From: Magicicada septendecula
Taxonomy: Eukaryota > Arthropoda > Insecta > Hemiptera > Cicadidae
Assembly: GCA_034769895.1 (NCBI GenBank)
Contig: CM068373.1
Coordinates: forward strand, 279,589,158-279,653,157
Direction: 5' to 3'
Length of the DNA: 64,000 nucleotides
In this document: positions 1-10,860 of the stretch, in pieces
Layout of the letters: each line of letters starts with the position of its first letter
Position numbering within the stretch: the first letter of the stretch is position 1
Program-made: the position numbers and the translations under genes
Notes under the pieces: model-generated
What the model saw: the letters and a program-made list of their open reading frames with translations, nothing else
Told to the model about the DNA's origin: nothing
The model's database searches: none

Positions 1-696
1 CTCCACGACGCTGCCCCCAAATTTCTCCTCAACTTCTACCTCATCTACTTCTACCACACTTGAGGCATGAACATCCCCTTGTCCATCCACAACCTCAGAA
101 ACACTTGCAGCCCGGACATCCCTGTGTCCATCTGCAGCTTCAGACTCTACAGTCTCCCTAACACCTACAACTATACCTTCCTGTGCAGCATCCCCAGACC
201 GCTCTTCTGCCGATTCCACTCCTTCACCACTTTCAGCAACTACAACGTCCTCAACATTTTCCACCCTGGAATCCAGCTGTCCGGGTTCATGTGCAATGAC
301 TAAATTAATTTCTACTGGCGATGGTAAAGCTACACCATCAAGTGACTTCTCATATCCCGGCGTAGGCGATGATGATATTACCGGATCTGGATCCCTCACG
401 AACGATACCGGGACAAATTCTGCGGCATCTGGATTCAACCATGATGTCCTCTTCGAGTCCTGTAACTCAGTATTAACTGACGTGTTCTTAGGCTCTTGTA
501 TTGATCCACAGAAGTTATTTCGCTTTTCTTCTTCTGCTTCACCTTCTTCATCCACTACTCTCTTAGGCACTTGTACTTCCTCTGGAACCTTTAAAGTGTC
601 CTTTTTCTCCGAATAGGAATAACGCCTTGCTACCGGCTCCCTACTTGCCGATGTTGGTTTACTAATATACTTTCTTCTTGCCCTGTTATTTCCCCC
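1..696 (-). CDS. Acidic ORF of LTR element A with PAM2-like motif (partial)
   Basis: A minus-strand frame runs open for 232 codons from 696 to the window edge, so its C-terminus is missing. It lies in the -1 frame relative to the gag-like ORF at 630-1451 and overlaps its last 67 nt; no ATG was seen, so translation by frameshift from gag, or a broken gag-pol joint, are both possible. The product is strongly acidic (runs of Glu and Asp, many Val-Glu and Glu-Glu pairs) with no recognised enzyme motif in the visible part. One short segment, SWLNPDAAEFVP at 409-444, fits the PAM2 consensus bound by the MLLE domain of poly(A)-binding protein. The two plus-strand frames over the same DNA are shadows. 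The open frame is directly seen; its place in a retroelement is inferred from the adjoining gag. Confidence 0.6.
409..444 (-). other. PAM2-like PABP-binding peptide motif
   Basis: The twelve residues SWLNPDAAEFVP match the PAM2 pattern x-x-Leu-Asn-Pro-x-Ala-x-Glu-Phe-x-Pro found in PABP partners such as PAIP2 and ataxin-2, including the two key positions Leu and Phe. It sits inside an acidic, probably disordered stretch, the usual setting of PAM2 peptides. Binding is an inference from the motif only. Confidence 0.6.
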
Positions 697-1451
697 TTAT
701 TTGTTTTCGGTGCTGTAGCTGTTGTTACCGTCTTCACACTTGCCACCCCCTTGTAGCCTCCATTACTTCCGGAGTATTCAGGCTTTCTGACAGTCTCTTG
801 TGTTCTCCTCCAACCACCATGTTTGTCCTTTTTGGCTCTTCCTGACGAACCACTGGAGTATTGGACATCCGTAGCATCTCTTCCCCGGGACTCATCATTC
901 TCCTGGACTCTCCTCGCATGTGCACACCACCGGTCCAGGTCCGCAAAACAACGTGGAGGCTCTGCGAAAACCAGCCGGGATCTCTCTTCGGGATTCAGTC
1001 CCTCTCGTATTACTTGTATTACTTCTGTCTCGGGCAACCCCAACCTTAATATACGGGCAGCTTTCCTTACATCATGCACGAAGTCCCCTAACGCCTCTCC
1101 GTTGGCCTGTAGACGATAGAATAACTTAAACTTCAACTGATCACGTCGTCGACGGGGTATGAAGAAGTCCAACACCTCCCCATGGAAAACGTCAACACTG
1201 CCGCCTCGACGCAGAGTGTTTGTGACCAGCCCTGCCAATGAACCCCGGCAATACGGGTATATAAGGGACAAGACCTCCCCATCAGACACCCCCGGGAAAT
1301 CTGCCAACTGCAGAACAAGATCTAAGAAAACTAGCAACTGCTCCTCATCTATTCCATCTAACACTGAAAGTTTCTGGAGAACTCCTGAAAGAGGGTGGGG
1401 CAATTTCTGATAGCATACCGCCGCCAGAATTGCACAATTCAAAACAAACAA
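630..1451 (-). CDS. Gag-like capsid protein of LTR element A
   Basis: A 273-residue minus-strand frame resembles the capsid region of arthropod Ty3/gypsy-type gag proteins. The conserved part is about residues 35-180: a hydrophobic segment ending in IYPYCRG, then FYRLQANGEALGDFV, and a C-terminal helix group with GLNPEERSRLVF and FADLDRWC. The tail (about 190-273) is basic and low in complexity and has no CCHC zinc knuckle. No ATG is present: the open frame begins at 1469 after a stop and the first plausible start at 1451 is TTG, so the N-terminus may lie in another frame or be damaged. The primer site and LTR lie upstream at 2063-2076 and the acidic ORF follows in the -1 frame. Family assignment is by residue pattern, without a search. 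Confidence 0.65.
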   Translation of the reverse strand: MFVLNCAILAAVCYQKLPHPLSGVLQKLSVLDGIDEEQLLVFLDLVLQLADFPGVSDGEVLSLIYPYCRGSLAGLVTNTLRRGGSVDVFHGEVLDFFIPRRRRDQLKFKLFYRLQANGEALGDFVHDVRKAARILRLGLPETEVIQVIREGLNPEERSRLVFAEPPRCFADLDRWCAHARRVQENDESRGRDATDVQYSSGSSGRAKKDKHGGWRRTQETVRKPEYSGSNGGYKGVASVKTVTTATAPKTNKGEITGQEESILVNQHRQVGSR

Positions 1452-2062
1452 TAATAAAACAAATCCCCACTAAACACCTAACACAAACATGACCCACAAA
1501 AACATATTCACAAGAATCAGAAAAACCCAAGTACTGTCCTTCCTTTGAGCGACCCCCGGGTTCTCTAGCTCTGCGGAGACCTGGCCTACCTCCGAACCAC
1601 CCACTAACACCACCGAAGGAGACAAGCAACAACCAACAATACTGAACATACGTAACATCAAACATCAATCCGACACACACGTCTCACCAACACATAACTC
1701 ACAGACACCAACTAGTAGTCAGTATTCCTAATTCGGGAATATAGTCGGTGACGGTACCGACTTCCGATCGGGCCATACCGCATCCCGCTAATGTCACACG
1801 CTAAACTCCGACCTCGAATCAGCAACATTCTATCACCCAGGCAACTCTTGAGACCCCCCGGCAGTTCAACCTCTCAAATTTTCCAAACACAAATACCCGC
1901 CCCAATGGTGCGACCAGACTCACAAGTTATATGACCTAAACTAGCCTACACGGGCATATACCTAAAAAAAACAATGTCATAACAATAGCATAGTATTTCC
2001 GAGTTTGCAAGCTCCGTCACACCCAAGGACCCAAGGGTTCAACCCTAGAATGAACCACGCTC
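1452..2062 (-). other. Untranslated leader of element A
   Basis: Between the primer site and the gag frame there are only short frames on both strands, none with recognisable protein motifs. This is the expected place for the 5' leader of the minus-strand element. The start of gag may have been lost here by frameshift. Confidence 0.4.
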
Positions 2063-2073
2063 TCTGCTACCAT
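2063..2073 (-). promoter_or_regulatory. Primer-binding site, initiator tRNA-Met type
   Basis: On the minus strand TGGTAGCAGAG is the complement of the 3' end of metazoan initiator tRNA-Met (CTCTGCTACCA), and similarity continues more loosely beyond it. It lies 2 nt from the LTR end (minus-strand ...TTACA, plus-strand TGTAA at 2076), the standard place for priming minus-strand cDNA synthesis. It fixes the element's orientation as leftward. Confidence 0.7.
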
Positions 2074-2075
2074 TT

Positions 2076-2480
2076 GTAACCCCTCCTTCCTTTTGCTGTA
2101 TATAAAAAAAATTTGTATTTTTTTTTTTGTTGAAAGAGAAGCCACAAGTTATTTAAAACTAGGCCAGAGCCTAGAGAAGCCAAAAATGCGCTGGGTCCAG
2201 TATGACGGGACTTGCAATGAAACTCGGCTGTAATTTAACAAGAACAACTTTTATTTTGCCCCCATAATTCGTTACATATAATATCCTGCAAATCACATAA
2301 TTATCACATGGCCAGGGCAATAGCCCTCAAAATACATAATAAATAAATAATTCCTATATCCTTAATCGTGTCAAAGACAATATCGATCTATCCCTATTTA
2401 CATATATATATATATATATATATATATCAGGCAACATTCCGTAATTATATAATTTCCCCCCTTTTTGTTACTAACACTTA
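2076..2480 (-). repeat. 5' LTR of element A (outer end not located)
   Basis: The LTR begins at 2076 with TGTAACCCC on the plus strand, which is the CA end of the LTR in element orientation. It contains AATAAA-type signals on the minus strand near 2250 and 2340 and a (TA)n tract. No second LTR copy lies in the window, so the outer boundary is a guess; 2480 is nominal. Confidence 0.4.
2402..2427. repeat. (TA)n microsatellite
   Basis: Uninterrupted alternating TA of about 26 bases within the probable LTR of element A. Confidence 0.9.
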
Positions 2481-4167
2481 ACATTGACAACACGTACGGA
2501 AACATAAAGACACATACACTCATAATTATATACACATACTACAGACACCTAGTACCCTTGGAATACCCATGCTCAACAGGCAGTGTTTCTACAAAGCCCC
2601 AAGACCGGCAATCATAAATGTTCGACTTTCAGTCACCATGATTCATTAATTCCCATTAATTTAAATAATTAAGAAAAACCCCCAAAAGGACGATAATCAC
2701 TCACAAAGCATAAGAGAGACCGGACTGCCCATATGTATAGATAGTATCTGATAATTGGCCCATTATGAGCATATGAAAATCTTTAAGTTTCTTAGACAGC
2801 ATATAATGGAAAAAACCCTCATCACCTGATTTTAAGCAATTGGTATGAGTTTATAAAACGTTAATTTTGTTTTACAAATCCAGATGGATACATGTATCAG
2901 TATATGCTTTTACAAGGTCAAAAAAATTAATCAGTATATGCTTCTACAAGGTCAAAAAATTAATCAGTATATGCCCACAAAAATATAAAATTTCTTTTCT
3001 GTTAAAGCCAGATGGCTGTGTATAAATGAGTTTATAATAACCAACTGTTGTATCCTAGCAGATGTGGGAGCGCGCCAGCATGTACTCGACCATGTGTGAC
3101 AGGAATCAAACCTGCCTTAAACTGAATGAACATGTGCCTGGCAAAAAACTATGTCCCCCAGAAAACGGCCTGAAAACGAAACCCCCCCCCCCAGCCCTTA
3201 CATGTTAAACCAAAATGAAATTAAAATATAAACCCGTTCTGAACCAGCCGGAACAGAACCCCCTAACATGTGACTTAAATTTTGTAGTGAACAATGTAAT
3301 GACTATTGGCTATATAGGAAAATATTTAAGTGTAAAAAGATCTCTAGCACGCTCCCCCAGTGCAGCACACAATTACAAACATAGTACTTAGTTTTATGAA
3401 GTTAAATTACTAAAGTCACATGATGTTCAGAATGAATGTTCAGCTGACACACCCTATAGCAGACTGTCTAGCCACGTGGGCACACGGTTTCAAATGAAAT
3501 GTAAATTGTACATCAGGAGCACGGCAGGCCCGGCCAACGAAAATAAAAGAGTTCATATCACCTTAATTATGAGCATGTGATGCATCTCGTGTTTGTTCAC
3601 CAGACTCCCTCCTCCGAACAGGTGCGTGTGTGATGGCTCATGGCTGATGAAGATGTAGTTCCATCAGCATCGACCAGAATCTCCGGCTTAGACGAGAACC
3701 CGGGAAGTCTCGTAAATTTAGCCTGCCATTAGAGCAGAAGAAGCAACTACGTAATACTGTCTGTTCGGTTCTGGGAGTCTGTTGCTTTCCCGGTGACTGC
3801 AGCAGTTGGACTAACGCTGCACTCACAGCACAAGCCACTGCAAAATTACACCGCCAGACGGCGCAGTCGTTCACCAGTGCCGTCCGAATCGTTGCGCTCA
3901 CCGACCTTTGTGTTCGCGTTATTTTAAATACAATTTTATAAACCTTCGACCGCCGGGTTAGGCAAACACCGGCACAGCCCAGTAGCCTGTTCCAGTCTCA
4001 ATGGAATTCATGCAACCATCGTTTACGGGGTATCCCCACACTTCTCTTCCCGTTTGGATGATAGTCAAGGGCTCTTCTTGAAAATCTAGTTGGATCCATT
4101 CTCTCTACGTGTAACCGCCACTCCGTTTTATACCGGGAGATTTTCTCATATAAGCTTTCAGCTATGC
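2481..4167. other. Non-coding region with a tandem repeat and a GC-richer block
   Basis: No credible gene. It holds a 33-34-bp tandem repeat at 2896-2974, a poly-C run near 3183, and a CpG-richer block at about 3560-3960. The 87-codon minus-strand frame at 3638-3901 in that block has no recognised motif; the block could be an old repeat or a regulatory segment. Confidence 0.4.
2896..2974. repeat. 33-34-bp tandem repeat, 2.3 copies
   Basis: Units start at 2896, 2930 and 2963, each beginning ATCAGTATATGC and ending in an A-run plus TTA. The first two differ by one substitution and one A; the third is cut after 12 bases. Confidence 0.85.
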
Positions 4168-4536
4168 CTATCTCCATTCTAATATGATCATTTCTGATAA
4201 GATCTCTCCTGGCTCTTTACATCCCTCAAGAACCTCATTTCCGCTCCTTAAATATGTCTTTTTTTCCTTTCTAATCCAACTCTCACTACCATACAGTAAT
4301 TGAGGTATGGCTATTACATTATAATATTTCAATTTGCGGCTTTTCCTAGTTTTCTTATTTAAGTGTTTAATGGTACAGCCACAACGCGACTGGAAGAGAC
4401 TAATTTTGCTTTCAACCTCCTTATCATCTTGGTATGTGATGCTGCACTCCAGATACTTGAAATATGGCACCTGTTCTATTGGCGAGTCTTGTATGACAAT
4501 CTTTGTTCTAATATGATTTGCCCCAGAAAAAGCCAT
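4168..4536 (-). pseudogene. LINE reverse transcriptase C-terminal fragment
   Basis: The 122-residue minus-strand frame matches the region after the palm in arthropod non-LTR retrotransposon RTs: PYFKYLECSITY (usual form FKYLG), then a helix with CG(C)TIKHLNKKTRKS, and YNVIAIPQLLYGSESW (usual PTLLYGSE.W). The catalytic domain is absent, so this is a dead 5'-truncated copy, as is normal for LINE insertions. The residues that follow are degraded. Confidence 0.75.
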
Positions 4537-4619
4537 AACTTTTGTTTTGGATAAGGAAATACAGTAAATGGTTTGATTGTAATCTGTTACAATCTGTCAC
4601 AAGAAGCTAAATCAAAATT

Positions 4620-7600
4620 CCGCTGGAAAGGGACTGAATGTTGTAACATGACATATGAGCCCTAAGATTTCAGTAACATAAAATACTTACACATGTCAAT
4701 AATTGAGTCAAAGAGACAAGCCAAGTAATTTGTCTAAAATACCAAGCTCAAAGCTACATGAGCTACCTATCACCAAAGATAAACTCACAGCAATAAGAGT
4801 TAATAAACTGATGGTAAATGTAAGTGAAATGACTTTATAATGAAAAGAAGATGAACTACACAATGATTGTACCACAGGAAGCAACAACCCAATAGTTTTC
4901 GGTCAGTGAAGAACCAAACAATACAAGAAAGAAGACGAGGAAGAATCAGTAAAGAACCAAGTGAAGACAAGGAAGAAACCTACTACGAGAAGGACACCTA
5001 ACAACCGTGGCATAAAGTATAGATTCCAAGAGCCAGTCAACTATAAACCAACATCTTACCCATATATGCAATAACTAATCAACCTACAGATTGAAGAGAT
5101 GGACAAAAACTGACTAACTGAGATGACCAAGATACAATAAATAATGTTATAAATGAATAGGATGAAATATGTTATAAAAAGAATGAAAATAACAATAATG
5201 TTTATTGATTAGAAGCTGTAGAGAAAAGCATAGTAACATGTTATGCACAGCACAAATGTAACAAAAGAAGTATTAATTTGTCTCAGAATATTAGCAAATA
5301 TTAGTCAAACAGTCTGACAATCATGTATAAAAAGAAAGGGAATAACTAAAAAGGTTATTAGTTATCATTATTAAAACCAAACATGTAAAAATAAGGTTAA
5401 AAGAATACCAATTAGTGTCAACCCAACATACGCATTGTTGGCACAAATGACAAAATCAAATAACCTAAGATGTAGGTACTATTCATCTAAATTTACAACT
5501 AACAGTAGGAAAAACCTACCCAAACCAGAATGTTTTATATGTAAGACCAAGTAGAAATGATAATCTTTCTACAGGTACCAATATAAGATACCCAAGATAA
5601 ATTTTAAATAAGAATATAAACAAATAAAGTGAACCAAAACCAACCAAAATGGAATTCACTATGTAAAACCTGTATAAAACCATATTATAAAACCGAATAG
5701 AAACAAAAGGGTAATGTCAATACCACAAGTAGAGTGTAATACCAGTACTGTACTAGTGTATAAAGATTATAAGAAAGGAAATAATATATCCCAATTGTAA
5801 TTAAGTGCACCTGTCATGTGACACCAGGTGTAAGTAATATTATTTAATCAAATACAATATGGAAAAGACTAGTGTACTAAAAACACCAAGCCCATTACAA
5901 AGACAATGTTATTATTCAACTATTGCAACTAAATAACAATGACAAAAGAACTAAAATTACCAAATAAGAGTAACATTAAGTATGCATCTCATGATGAAAA
6001 ATAGAGACCACTTAATTAACAAGAAATGACAAGGAATACCTAATATTCCAGCTAACAAAGGTTCTCAGTAGTTGTAACCATTTGTTATTATCAACTGGAG
6101 CCATACAGAAAGTAAACAGATACTTTCTAATATGTAAAATATGTATATAAAAATATAAGAATCTAGGCTAAGAAAATGGTAGTTTAAGAAATGTATTTTG
6201 TCAATAGATTTAAGTAATTAGCAACTAAGGAGTGTAAAAGCACTTGGAAGGCATGCCATCAAGTGGGTATGAGTGCCATTATATAGTGTTAATCAAAAAT
6301 AAGTATAAAATAATAGTGTATAGTGAATGGTGATAATCACAAACATTAACTTCCTTGATAATGGACCAAAGCACACCATGAGTGGACTCAAAATAAAGAG
6401 CCGAGTATTACCGATCCAGTGATACGCTCAGATTTAAAATCTAAACCATATTAACAAAGTTATTACAATTATAAGGAATTCATGTCAAATTGAGAAAACA
6501 TTTATACTCTTGACACGAAAGACCCCATGCCAACTTCAACAATTGAAATAAAACGCCGAGGGGGTATGTGCATCAAATTAAAGATCGTCAGCCAATCAAA
6601 TCGAAGGAATTAACAAAATTTTGGACGGTCGCAAAACGGAACGGCAGAGCGAGGCCTGTTTTTTCGTCACTTTTTTTAATCAACATTGGAAGCGAGTAGA
6701 CGGCGGCACCCGAGAGCAAAAAGTCAGCTGATCATACGATTTGTGCGCGTCACCGATGTAAACAGTGTGACCTAACCTCAAATTGTAATAGCGAAAAATA
6801 CTTTAGTATCAGAGGTGTGAAGTGTAACAGTGCGTAATAAGGATTGCTCAGTGTATAATCCAGAGCAATTCCGGGATTTAAGTTATAAAATAAAAGGGAG
6901 TATAAGTGATTATTACATTCTTAGTTAAAAAATGAAAAACGATATAGTCGAAACATTTACAAACGATGATCCTAGATTAAGATGTATCTATAATAGTACC
7001 TAATCAACAATAATGACAATCCTCAGAGATTTGATTATTCTATTTTTATGAATTTATTAAACTTTCAATTAATTTCTATGTACGAATACTCTGTGTGAAT
7101 TAACCACACGTAATGACAGTTGTCAATTATCACATATCAATTGAATTAACCAATAATTACCAATGACCGAGGATTGTTAACTGATTGATTTATTAACGAA
7201 AGTTAATACAATATTTCAATGTTATTTGTGTTTTATGATTTAGGAAAGGAACCTACTATTATAACCATTTAAATGTTTTTTCTTGTTGTGAATAATAACC
7301 AAGGTTGTTAAGATATATGGTTACTTACAGCCATACAATTATATTTATGTAACACTAAACAGTGAATCAGATGTTTTACTAAATGACACTGCTTCAATAT
7401 ATAATATCATTGTTCATTTTCAATTGTGTTGTCAAGAATTACTTTGACTTTAATTAACTTTATTTCAACCATTTATTATCAAGTGAATTTAATAATTCTA
7501 CTAACCTGTAATGTCCAGAATAGGCACATGGTTTTTATTTTTGTGTGTTAATTATAAGTGATGACTGAATTGTAGTCAACTTCGAACTATTTAATAACGA

Positions 7601-7990
7601 TTGAACGATAGTTCTATTCAATGATTTGGTATTCTGTCAGCTCAAAGAATCCACGAAGGTATTAAATTAATGTTAACCAAAAAACGTTTAGACAAATTAA
7701 CTTTGTAAACAGTTCTGCCACCCTGAGGCAAATTTTATAAAACTAAAAGTCTCATGCTATTTATTCTGAACTTAATTATAAATAATACTTCTGCTCATTC
7801 AGAAAGAGCACATTATTTGAATAAAATATTATTTGACATAAGAAAACAGAGTCAGTCAGTTTATTTCAGTAGACTAGTTGAAAACAGGTGAATGAATTTC
7901 ATTGGTCAATTCAACAAACAGCGGCGAATACAAACAGGGTAAGTCCGTATACAATTGGATTGAGATAGCGACGCTGCAAGTTCGACAAGA
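4620..7990 (+). repeat. AT-rich LTR-like non-coding sequence (truncated)
   Basis: More than 3 kb without a credible reading frame. Its right half shares short blocks with the segment inside the hAT at 15367-19280: a GAACCTACTA block (7249 versus 18480), TATTTGAATAAA (about 7813 versus 18699), GTCAACGGAA (about 8063 versus 18990), and the hairpin at 8144 versus 19092. It is therefore probably another copy of the same long-LTR gypsy-type family, with a damaged left end. No clear primer site was found. Classification is an inference from shared blocks and general layout. Confidence 0.35.
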
Positions 7991-8143
7991 CTCACCAAGT
8001 AAGTGATTGTTAATGCAGAATATTTGTGTTTTCAGCACGGAACATACACCACCGTTTCAACGAGTCAACGGAAGAACATCCGTGTAAATAAACTAACCGA
8101 AGTAGAAAATGACTTCGATAAATAATTTCTTGTGCATCAACCG

Positions 8144-8193
8144 GACTTATTCAAGTTGGATTCAACGCTAGGTTGAATTGAACCGGATAAGTC
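8144..8193 (+). other. Leader hairpin, first copy
   Basis: An imperfect stem of about 22 bp: left arm GACTTATTCAA...GATTCAAC, 5-nt loop, right arm GTTGAATT...GGATAAGTC. A homologous hairpin with different loop and several stem changes sits at 19092-19142, in both cases a few hundred bases downstream of AT-rich LTR-like DNA. Function unknown; a packaging or translation-control structure is conceivable. Confidence 0.5.
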
Positions 8194-8374
8194 AATAATA
8201 ATACAACATTAAGCAAAAGTTATTAAAAATTATAAACAAAAATAAACGGGAAGTTAGCACCCCAGAACCCCAAAAGCAGTTTCGTAATAATGTATGCATT
8301 TGAATAACTAAATACATGCTCATTTCTGCATTAGAAAGAAGAAATCTGTATAATTTATGCATACAGGGTATTTC

Positions 8375-8815
8375 ATTTGATGCAGTTAATAAGTTTAGAT
8401 ACCTAGGTACATGATAGGTAATGAAGGGTGCATAAACACAACGATATATGACAGGATACAAATAGTGAGTAGGTCATGTTATGCTAACAGCAGATTATTG
8501 AGAAGGAAGCTCATTAGTCGTAACACAAAAATGAAAATTATATAAGACACCTATTAAGCCGGTTGTTGCCTGTGGAGGTCAGACATGGACATTGACAAAA
8601 AAAGGAACAAGAAACAGTGAGAAGGTTTGACAGAAAGATTGTACGACTTGTTTATGGCTCGGTTAAAGAGGATGATGAGTGGAAATAACGACGAGATAGA
8701 TGAGCTATTGAAGCATGAGGACATCGTAAGATTCGTAAAGGCTCACGAATACAATGGCTAGGTCATCTAGAGCGGATTGATGATTAACGAATGCAAAGAG
8801 AGGCCACAGCTGTAT
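8375..8815 (+). pseudogene. LINE reverse transcriptase remnant, 5' part
   Basis: Plus-strand fragments spread over several frames follow the C-terminal order of a CR1/Jockey-like LINE RT: KFRYLGT, then YANSRLLRRKLISRNTKMK, PVVACGGQTWTLTKK, LVYGSVKEDDEW, and a segment matching DIVRFVKAH. At least three frameshifts or stops break it. The reading stops at about 8820 where mariner-like DNA begins and resumes at 9258, so one LINE copy was split by a later insertion. Confidence 0.7.
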
Positions 8816-8834
8816 AAAAGCAGAAAGAGGAATG

Positions 8835-9240
8835 GACCTAGTATAAATGGCGTTTTATACCGCCGATCGGAACGCTGACAGAACGACTCCAGCGCGCACT
8901 CGATGCGTACACGACCTGGACGGTTGCCGTCAGGCTGTTCGAAATTTTGAGCGCCCACGGCGGGGACCATCCTCAATACTCGTATGTCCACGTTTAAACT
9001 CGAGTGCCCACTTACAAACCTCTGTTTTTGAACGCGTAGCATATACTAACAAATTTATCGTTTCATTGTACATTTCCATTGGCGCTAGCCCATTTTTAAC
9101 AGAGAATTCATGATCTTGTCCATTTTTCAAAACACTCTTGACACGTAAATTTCAAACAGTAGGTAAAGAATGAACAAACTGACCGATAGATTTGGAAATT
9201 GGCATGTGTTTATATGAAATCTGACTCTTAAAACACACGA
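8835..9240 (-). mobile_element. Mariner-family transposase fragment
   Basis: Minus-strand residues encoded at 8930-9130 read FSVKNGLAPMEMYN followed by SKTEVCKWALEFKRGHTS and EDGPRRGRSK, the helix-turn-helix plus linker of mariner (SETMAR-like) transposases, whose usual linker is EFKRGR.S.EDDPRSGRP. Only this N-terminal DNA-binding part survives and the frame breaks after it; no catalytic DD34D region or terminal inverted repeats were seen. It lies between two parts of one LINE copy. Confidence 0.7.
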
Positions 9241-9257
9241 AAATTTCAGATCTGATG

Positions 9258-9425
9258 AAACACTAAAGAACGAACATTGAAGAGAAAAAAGGAAGAGGGA
9301 GACCGATACTCCAATATATGAAACAGATTATTGGTGAAGGAAGTTGTAGTTCCTATGAGAAGATGAAACAGAAAGCACAGATGAGATCGCTGTTGAGAAC
9401 AGCTTCGAACCAATTTACTAATTAC
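9258..9425 (+). pseudogene. LINE reverse transcriptase remnant, extreme C-terminus
   Basis: An open stretch reads ERTLKRKKGRGRP, then QYMKQII and SYEKMKQKAQMRSLLRTASN before a stop, the standard C-terminal tail of arthropod LINE RTs (GRPR..W.DQI ... Y..M...A.DR..WR). The sequence then becomes rich in AAGAAG, a short tail like that of other copies here. It continues the 8375-8815 remnant beyond the mariner fragment. Confidence 0.7.
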
Positions 9426-9440
9426 TAACTAAAAAAGAAG

Positions 9441-9749
9441 AAGAGATATTTATAGTTCGCACTTATGCAAATATTATGTTATTTATGTTATTATGTTGTT
9501 TTAGTTTGTTTAACTTTAGCACTTATGGAAATAAAATATTTATAGTTGTCATCAGCTTGTACTTCAGTGGAATGTGTCATCGCCTCGCGCGTTGACAAAA
9601 TAATGGCCCCTGCATGAATAATTGATGTGTGACGCGGGCACAAATATTTGAACAAGCTGAAAGCGACAATCAGTGGGCTCGCTCGTATCATGTCAGAATA
9701 TCTCCACGGACACGGAACAATGCTCGCCATATAGCTGTATGATTAGAAT
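9441..9749. other. Non-coding AT-rich spacer
   Basis: Contains partly repeated blocks (ATATTTATAGTT near 9446 and 9537; GCACTTATG near 9459 and 9520). Nothing else recognised. Confidence 0.4.
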
Positions 9750-9990
9750 TGTTACGACGGTCTCACTAATCATCATCAGTGGAAAACAAAATACAGACAC
9801 CAATGAAATCACTAATCACCAGCTTTAATTAATCACAATTAATAATTTGTATCAACAAGGTATTCTCTTACAATTCAAGTTAAATTTGTACATACGCAAT
9901 AATGATGTCAAGTAATCGAGTTCGGCACCAAATATAACAGAGTAATCACTTCTCACAATGCTTCGACAACCACTCGATCCGCGCTAAGCC
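9750..9990. repeat. LTR-like repeat beginning TGTTACGACGG, copy 1
   Basis: This segment and 10606-10860 share the start TGTTACGACGGTCT and then CACTAATCACCAGCTTTAAT, TTTGTA.TCAACAAG, ACGCAATAATGATG-type and CACAATGCT.CGA blocks in the same order. A TG start and a TATA-like CTTTTATAG at about 10018 suggest solo LTRs of an insect retrotransposon. Right end not located. Confidence 0.5.
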
Positions 9991-10605
9991 ACTGACTGAC
10001 CAATCCAGACACACTTGCTTTTATAGGTCGCGCAGAGTTCTAGAATAACTATCCATCCTTATTGCTGCATAATCAGTATTTACAAGTGCTCTTGAACATC
10101 TGGAAGTTACTTGAGTGTTACGTGAGTGGACGGTCTTGATACAGACGAGCCACGCTGGGCTAGCCGAGAAGTGAGTACGACTCTCTCAACTGTACGAGAG
10201 TGTTCCGTAATTGCTTAACAGTATAGGCTATTACACCACTGCCTAGCGACCTGAGTTTTTCACGAATTTAATAACACCGCGTTATTTCCGGTAGAGGATC
10301 CCATTTAAGTAGATAGCTTCCATGCTGCTCAATCTAATGTTTGCTGTTAGAAGGCATAGTGGCAGTGGCGGTTTCGTTCTGTCTACTGCGACAAGTTGTC
10401 CGAATTTTCGTTGTGGAACAAGTCGTAACTTGTAAAAGAATAACTTCGTCTGGAGAAAATGCCTCGTAACAGTTTCATGAATTGCTACAAATCTGATCAG
10501 GCTGAAGTGAACTTTTACAAACCCAATACGACATCTTTTGTCCGGATCAACTGGGACCGGAGGTCATCCGGATTCACGAAAATCCGGATAATAGAGGATG
10601 TAATA

Positions 10606-10860
10606 TTGTTACGACGGTCTAACAATCGTCGTATGGTACAGTGGAAAGCAAAATACAAGACACCAATTAAGTCACTAATCACCAGCTTTAATTATCACAA
10701 TTAAACAGTTTGTAATCAACAAGATAGTTTCTTACAACAAATCAAATAAACATTGTTCACACGCAATAATAATGGCACTAACATAAAACACAATTGTATT
10801 ACATTTGTCCCGCAATATTATAAAACACATAACACTTCGCCACAATGCTACGAACCGTGC
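10606..10860. repeat. LTR-like repeat beginning TGTTACGACGG, copy 2
   Basis: Second copy of the repeat at 9750, with extra small indels and a TATA-like TTAAATATAT at about 10860. Its right flank (10860-11040) is GC-rich with a GCGCGCGCGGCCGCGCG tract near 11003. The 64-codon frame at 10845 has no recognised motif. Confidence 0.5.

Noticed and set aside
67-616. Two plus-strand Ser/Thr/Pro-rich frames
   Set aside because: They are the reverse of the acidic minus-strand ORF; their composition follows from that.
630-696. Slippery heptamer for -1 frameshifting in element A
   Set aside because: I scanned the overlap in the gag phase and found no X XXY YYZ heptamer.
3638-3901. 87-codon minus frame in a GC-richer block
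   Set aside because: No motif, no relatives in the window, and no splice or poly-A context that I could support.
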